64,000 nt of DNA, taken from positions 1,619,786-1,683,785 of the forward strand of contig JAPPCR010000006.1 of assembly GCA_028875725.1 (NCBI GenBank), read 5' to 3'. Below are positions 62,049 through 64,000 of the stretch, piece after piece (position 1 is the stretch's first letter; every line of letters starts with the position of its first letter). The notes beneath the pieces are model-generated. The model searched no databases and was not told the DNA's origin. It saw only the letters and a list, made by a program, of their open reading frames with translations. A program made the translations under genes and the position numbers. The DNA comes from Acidobacteriota bacterium (lineage in GTDB: Bacteria > Acidobacteriota > Thermoanaerobaculia > Multivoradales > Multivoraceae).

Positions 62049-63262
62049 TACACGACCCGTTCAGCCCGGAACGCCGCGATCTCGTCGCTGCTGTAGCCGA
62101 GATCGCCCAGGATCTCGTCGGTGTGCTCGCCCAGGGTCGGTGCACGGTGACGGATCATGGCCGGAGTCTCGGTCAGGCGCACGGAAGGCTGCGCCACCGG
62201 CGCCGGCCGCGCCATGCCCGGATAGTCGAGTTCGGCAAAGGAACCGACCTCCGCGATGTGTGGATCGTCCAGCGTCTGCTGCATCGAGTACACCGGCCCC
62301 GATGGGATCATCGCCGCGTTCAGGGTCTCTACCGCTTCCCCGGTCGACCGGGAGGCGCACCACGCGGACATCCGTTTGCCGATCACGTCGCCGTGGTCGC
62401 CCCGCGAGAGATCGTCGGCGAAGCGTGGATCGTTCAGCCAGTCGATCTCTTCGCCCTCGCCTCCGGCGCCGTTGTCCTCGGCCATCAGGTCGACCCAGCG
62501 CCTGAACAGCGGTTCGCCGATCACCGAGCACAGGATCCAGCCATCGGCGGTGCGGAAGATGTCCCCCGGACCGGAGGTCTGCGACATGTTGCCGGTCGGC
62601 AGCCGGTTGCGCTCGATCACCGCCTGCTCGATCAGGTTCGCGTTGCCCATCATCAAGGCGGTCTTGAGCAGTGCGCCCTCGACCATCTGCCCCTTGCCGG
62701 TCTGCTGGCGGGCCATCAGGGCGGCCAGCGTGCCGTAGGCGCAGGAAAGCGCCGTCCCGAAGTCGACGAAGGGAGCGGCCGCGCGCCGCGGCCTGTCCGC
62801 CTCGCCGGTCATGTAGGCGATGCCGGACATGACCTGACCGATGCCGTCGAAGCCGACCCGGTCGCTGTACCGGCCGCCGCGGCCGTAGGCCGACACAGTC
62901 GTCAGGATGATGTCTTCCTTCACCTCGCGCAGGCTGTCCAGGTCCAGTCCCATCGCCTGGAGGGTCTTCGGCGGCAGATTCGCCACCACGACGTCCGCGG
63001 TCGCCAGAAGGCGCTTCACGATTTCCCGGCCGGCCGGTTTCGTCGGGTTCAGCGTCAGCGAGCGCTTGTTTCGGTTCATCTGCAGGAACATGCCGCCCTC
63101 TCCACTCGGCGCCACCGGAGCGATGAACCGGTCCTCGCTGCCCCGGACCTTCTCGACCCGGATGACTTCAGCCCCGAGATCGCCGAGCAGGGCGGCGCAG
63201 AACGGTCCGGCGATGTAGCGGCCGAAGTCCAGGACGCGGACGCCGGCGAGCACCTGGTGCAT
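62048..63262 (-). CDS. Type III (CaiB/BaiF) CoA-transferase
   Basis: This 404-residue protein has the family start VLDFGRYIAGPFCAALLGDLGAEVIRVE, MFLQMNRNKRSLTLN, and FVDFGTALSCAYGTLAALMA with Asp167, matching the catalytic Asp (D169 in CaiB and formyl-CoA transferase). TGKGQMVEGALLKTALMM and PSGPVYSMQQTLDDPHI are also standard. Unlike the racemase at 57.3 kb it lacks the GHDINY and HFYDTYE motifs, so a CoA-transferase role is favoured. ATG 63262 follows a GGAG site. Its stop overlaps the sulfatase start (TAGTG), a pairing without an obvious shared pathway. Confidence 0.93.
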   Translation of the reverse strand: MHQVLAGVRVLDFGRYIAGPFCAALLGDLGAEVIRVEKVRGSEDRFIAPVAPSGEGGMFLQMNRNKRSLTLNPTKPAGREIVKRLLATADVVVANLPPKTLQAMGLDLDSLREVKEDIILTTVSAYGRGGRYSDRVGFDGIGQVMSGIAYMTGEADRPRRAAAPFVDFGTALSCAYGTLAALMARQQTGKGQMVEGALLKTALMMGNANLIEQAVIERNRLPTGNMSQTSGPGDIFRTADGWILCSVIGEPLFRRWVDLMAEDNGAGGEGEEIDWLNDPRFADDLSRGDHGDVIGKRMSAWCASRSTGEAVETLNAAMIPSGPVYSMQQTLDDPHIAEVGSFAELDYPGMARPAPVAQPSVRLTETPAMIRHRAPTLGEHTDEILGDLGYSSDEIAAFRAERVV

Positions 63263-63337
63263 GGGAACTCCGTAGGGGTGGAAACGCAGTCTTCTCGCGC
63301 GAGAGAGCCGGGATCGTAGCAAGCCCGTCCGCTCCTC

Positions 63338-63343
63338 TATACT
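63338..63343 (+). promoter_or_regulatory. Candidate -10 box for the final LLM gene
   Basis: TATACT lies 45 nt before ATG 63389 and is preceded by CTCCTC, close in sequence and distance to the box before the racemase gene (57297-57302). The two genes may share a promoter type. Confidence 0.45.
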
Positions 63344-63388
63344 CGCGCGCCACCCTCGGAAACAGGCGCACCAAGCCAGGAGAACGAC

Positions 63389-64000
63389 ATGAAGGTTGAC
63401 GGCGGACTCCCCACCAATCTGCGCGAGGTTCCGGCCCGAATTCGCGAACTCGAAGACGCCGGTTTCGCGGCGGCGATGACCGCGGAGACGGCCCACGATC
63501 CGTTCTTCCCTCTGCTCCTGGCCGCGGAGCACAGCAAACGGATCGAACTGATGACGTCCATCGCGGTCGCCTTCGCCCGCACTCCGATGAACCTGGCGAA
63601 CGTCGGCCACGACCTGAACGCCTACTCCCAGGGCCGCCTCATCCTCGGCCTGGGCTCGCAGATCCGGCCGCACATCACGAAGCGCTTCAGCATGCCCTGG
63701 TCCCACCCGGCCCGGCGGATGAGGGAGTTCATCCTGGCGATGCGCGCGATCTGGTCGAACTGGTACGAGGGCGAGCGGCTGCGCTTCCAGGGCGAGTTCT
63801 ACTCCCACACCCTGATGACGCCGATGTTCACGCCGACCGACACGGAACACGGACCGCCGAAGGTGTTCCTGGCCGCCGTCGGGCCGCTGATGACCGAGGT
63901 CGCCGGCGAGGTGGCGGACGGTTTGATCGTCCATCCGTTCACGACGCAGTCCTACATGCGCGACACCACCCTGCCGGCCATCGAGCGCGGTCTGGCAACC
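63389..64000 (+). CDS. LLM-class F420-dependent oxidoreductase, N-terminal part
   Basis: The frame is open to the window edge, giving the first 204 residues. It reads MKVDGGLPTNLREVPARIRE, GFAAAMTAETAHDPFFPLLL, IELMTSIAVAFARTPMNLAN, SQGRLILGLGSQIRPHITKR and PKVFLAAVGPLMTEVAGEVA, a pattern typical of F420-dependent luciferase-like oxidoreductases (TIGR03617-like). It starts behind GGAG, 7 nt before the ATG. It differs clearly from the LLM proteins at 10.9 and 56.2 kb. It diverges from the CoA-transferase gene, 126 bp away. The C-terminus is outside the window. Confidence 0.9.
   Translation, partial: MKVDGGLPTNLREVPARIRELEDAGFAAAMTAETAHDPFFPLLLAAEHSKRIELMTSIAVAFARTPMNLANVGHDLNAYSQGRLILGLGSQIRPHITKRFSMPWSHPARRMREFILAMRAIWSNWYEGERLRFQGEFYSHTLMTPMFTPTDTEHGPPKVFLAAVGPLMTEVAGEVADGLIVHPFTTQSYMRDTTLPAIERGLAT

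Overview
The window is GC-rich chromosomal DNA, almost fully coding, with no intergenic stretch over about 210 bases, no rRNA, no CRISPR array and no recognisable transposase or phage gene. A VWFA-related protein of the type expanded in Acidobacteriota, outer-membrane genes (lptE-like, TonB receptor, RND pumps), PQQ-like propellers, a PVC-type cytochrome protein and many LLM and CaiB enzymes together suggest a Gram-negative acidobacterium, perhaps of the Thermoanaerobaculia type. That assignment is inference from gene content only.

Layout. 1-5.1 kb is housekeeping: the end of a CpoB-like TPR protein, rpsT, and a leftward group der, merR-like, tRNA-Pro, ribH, nusB, lptE, then a lipoprotein and tRNA-Leu. 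5.1-12.8 kb (leftward) carries rsmD, an amidohydrolase, a LysM lytic transglycosylase, ahcY, a luciferase-like monooxygenase and a PIG-L deacetylase. 12.8-21.1 kb holds a VWFA protein, a sugar-type ABC importer that appears co-transcribed with an Nramp-like transporter, and a PVC-type cytochrome protein. A 179-bp element with perfect 33-bp inverted ends follows at 21.1 kb.

21.3-32.6 kb is one leftward operon with overlapping genes: CCA-transferase-like enzyme, ECF sigma factor, small membrane protein (possible anti-sigma), Spy/CpxP-like periplasmic protein, RND permease, membrane-fusion adaptor, second RND permease. 32.7-36.3 kb is a TPR protein plus an S9 peptidase. 36.4-45 kb (leftward) carries DUF3311-like protein, Na+/solute symporter, GT4 glycosyltransferase, LolD-like ATPase and FtsX permease, preceded by a halogenase-like flavoprotein. 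45.1-47.5 kb is a TonB-dependent receptor.

47.7-55.7 kb (leftward) is an epimerase, two paralogous secreted PQQ-like propellers, an iron-type alcohol dehydrogenase, a third propeller and a HemW/HemN-like radical SAM protein. 55.7-64 kb is catabolic in flavour: VOC protein, two F420/flavin LLM oxidoreductases, an alpha-methylacyl-CoA racemase with all three catalytic residues, a PqaA-like lipoprotein, a sulfatase with a HEAT-like tail and a type III CoA-transferase.

The least expected signals are regulatory. Several genes without a Shine-Dalgarno sequence have a TANNNT box 6-11 nt before the start codon, which fits leaderless mRNAs. In two very short divergent gaps (20 and 23 bp) a near-palindromic -10 could serve both genes. 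The merR-like gene appears to start at AUU behind a near-perfect Shine-Dalgarno.
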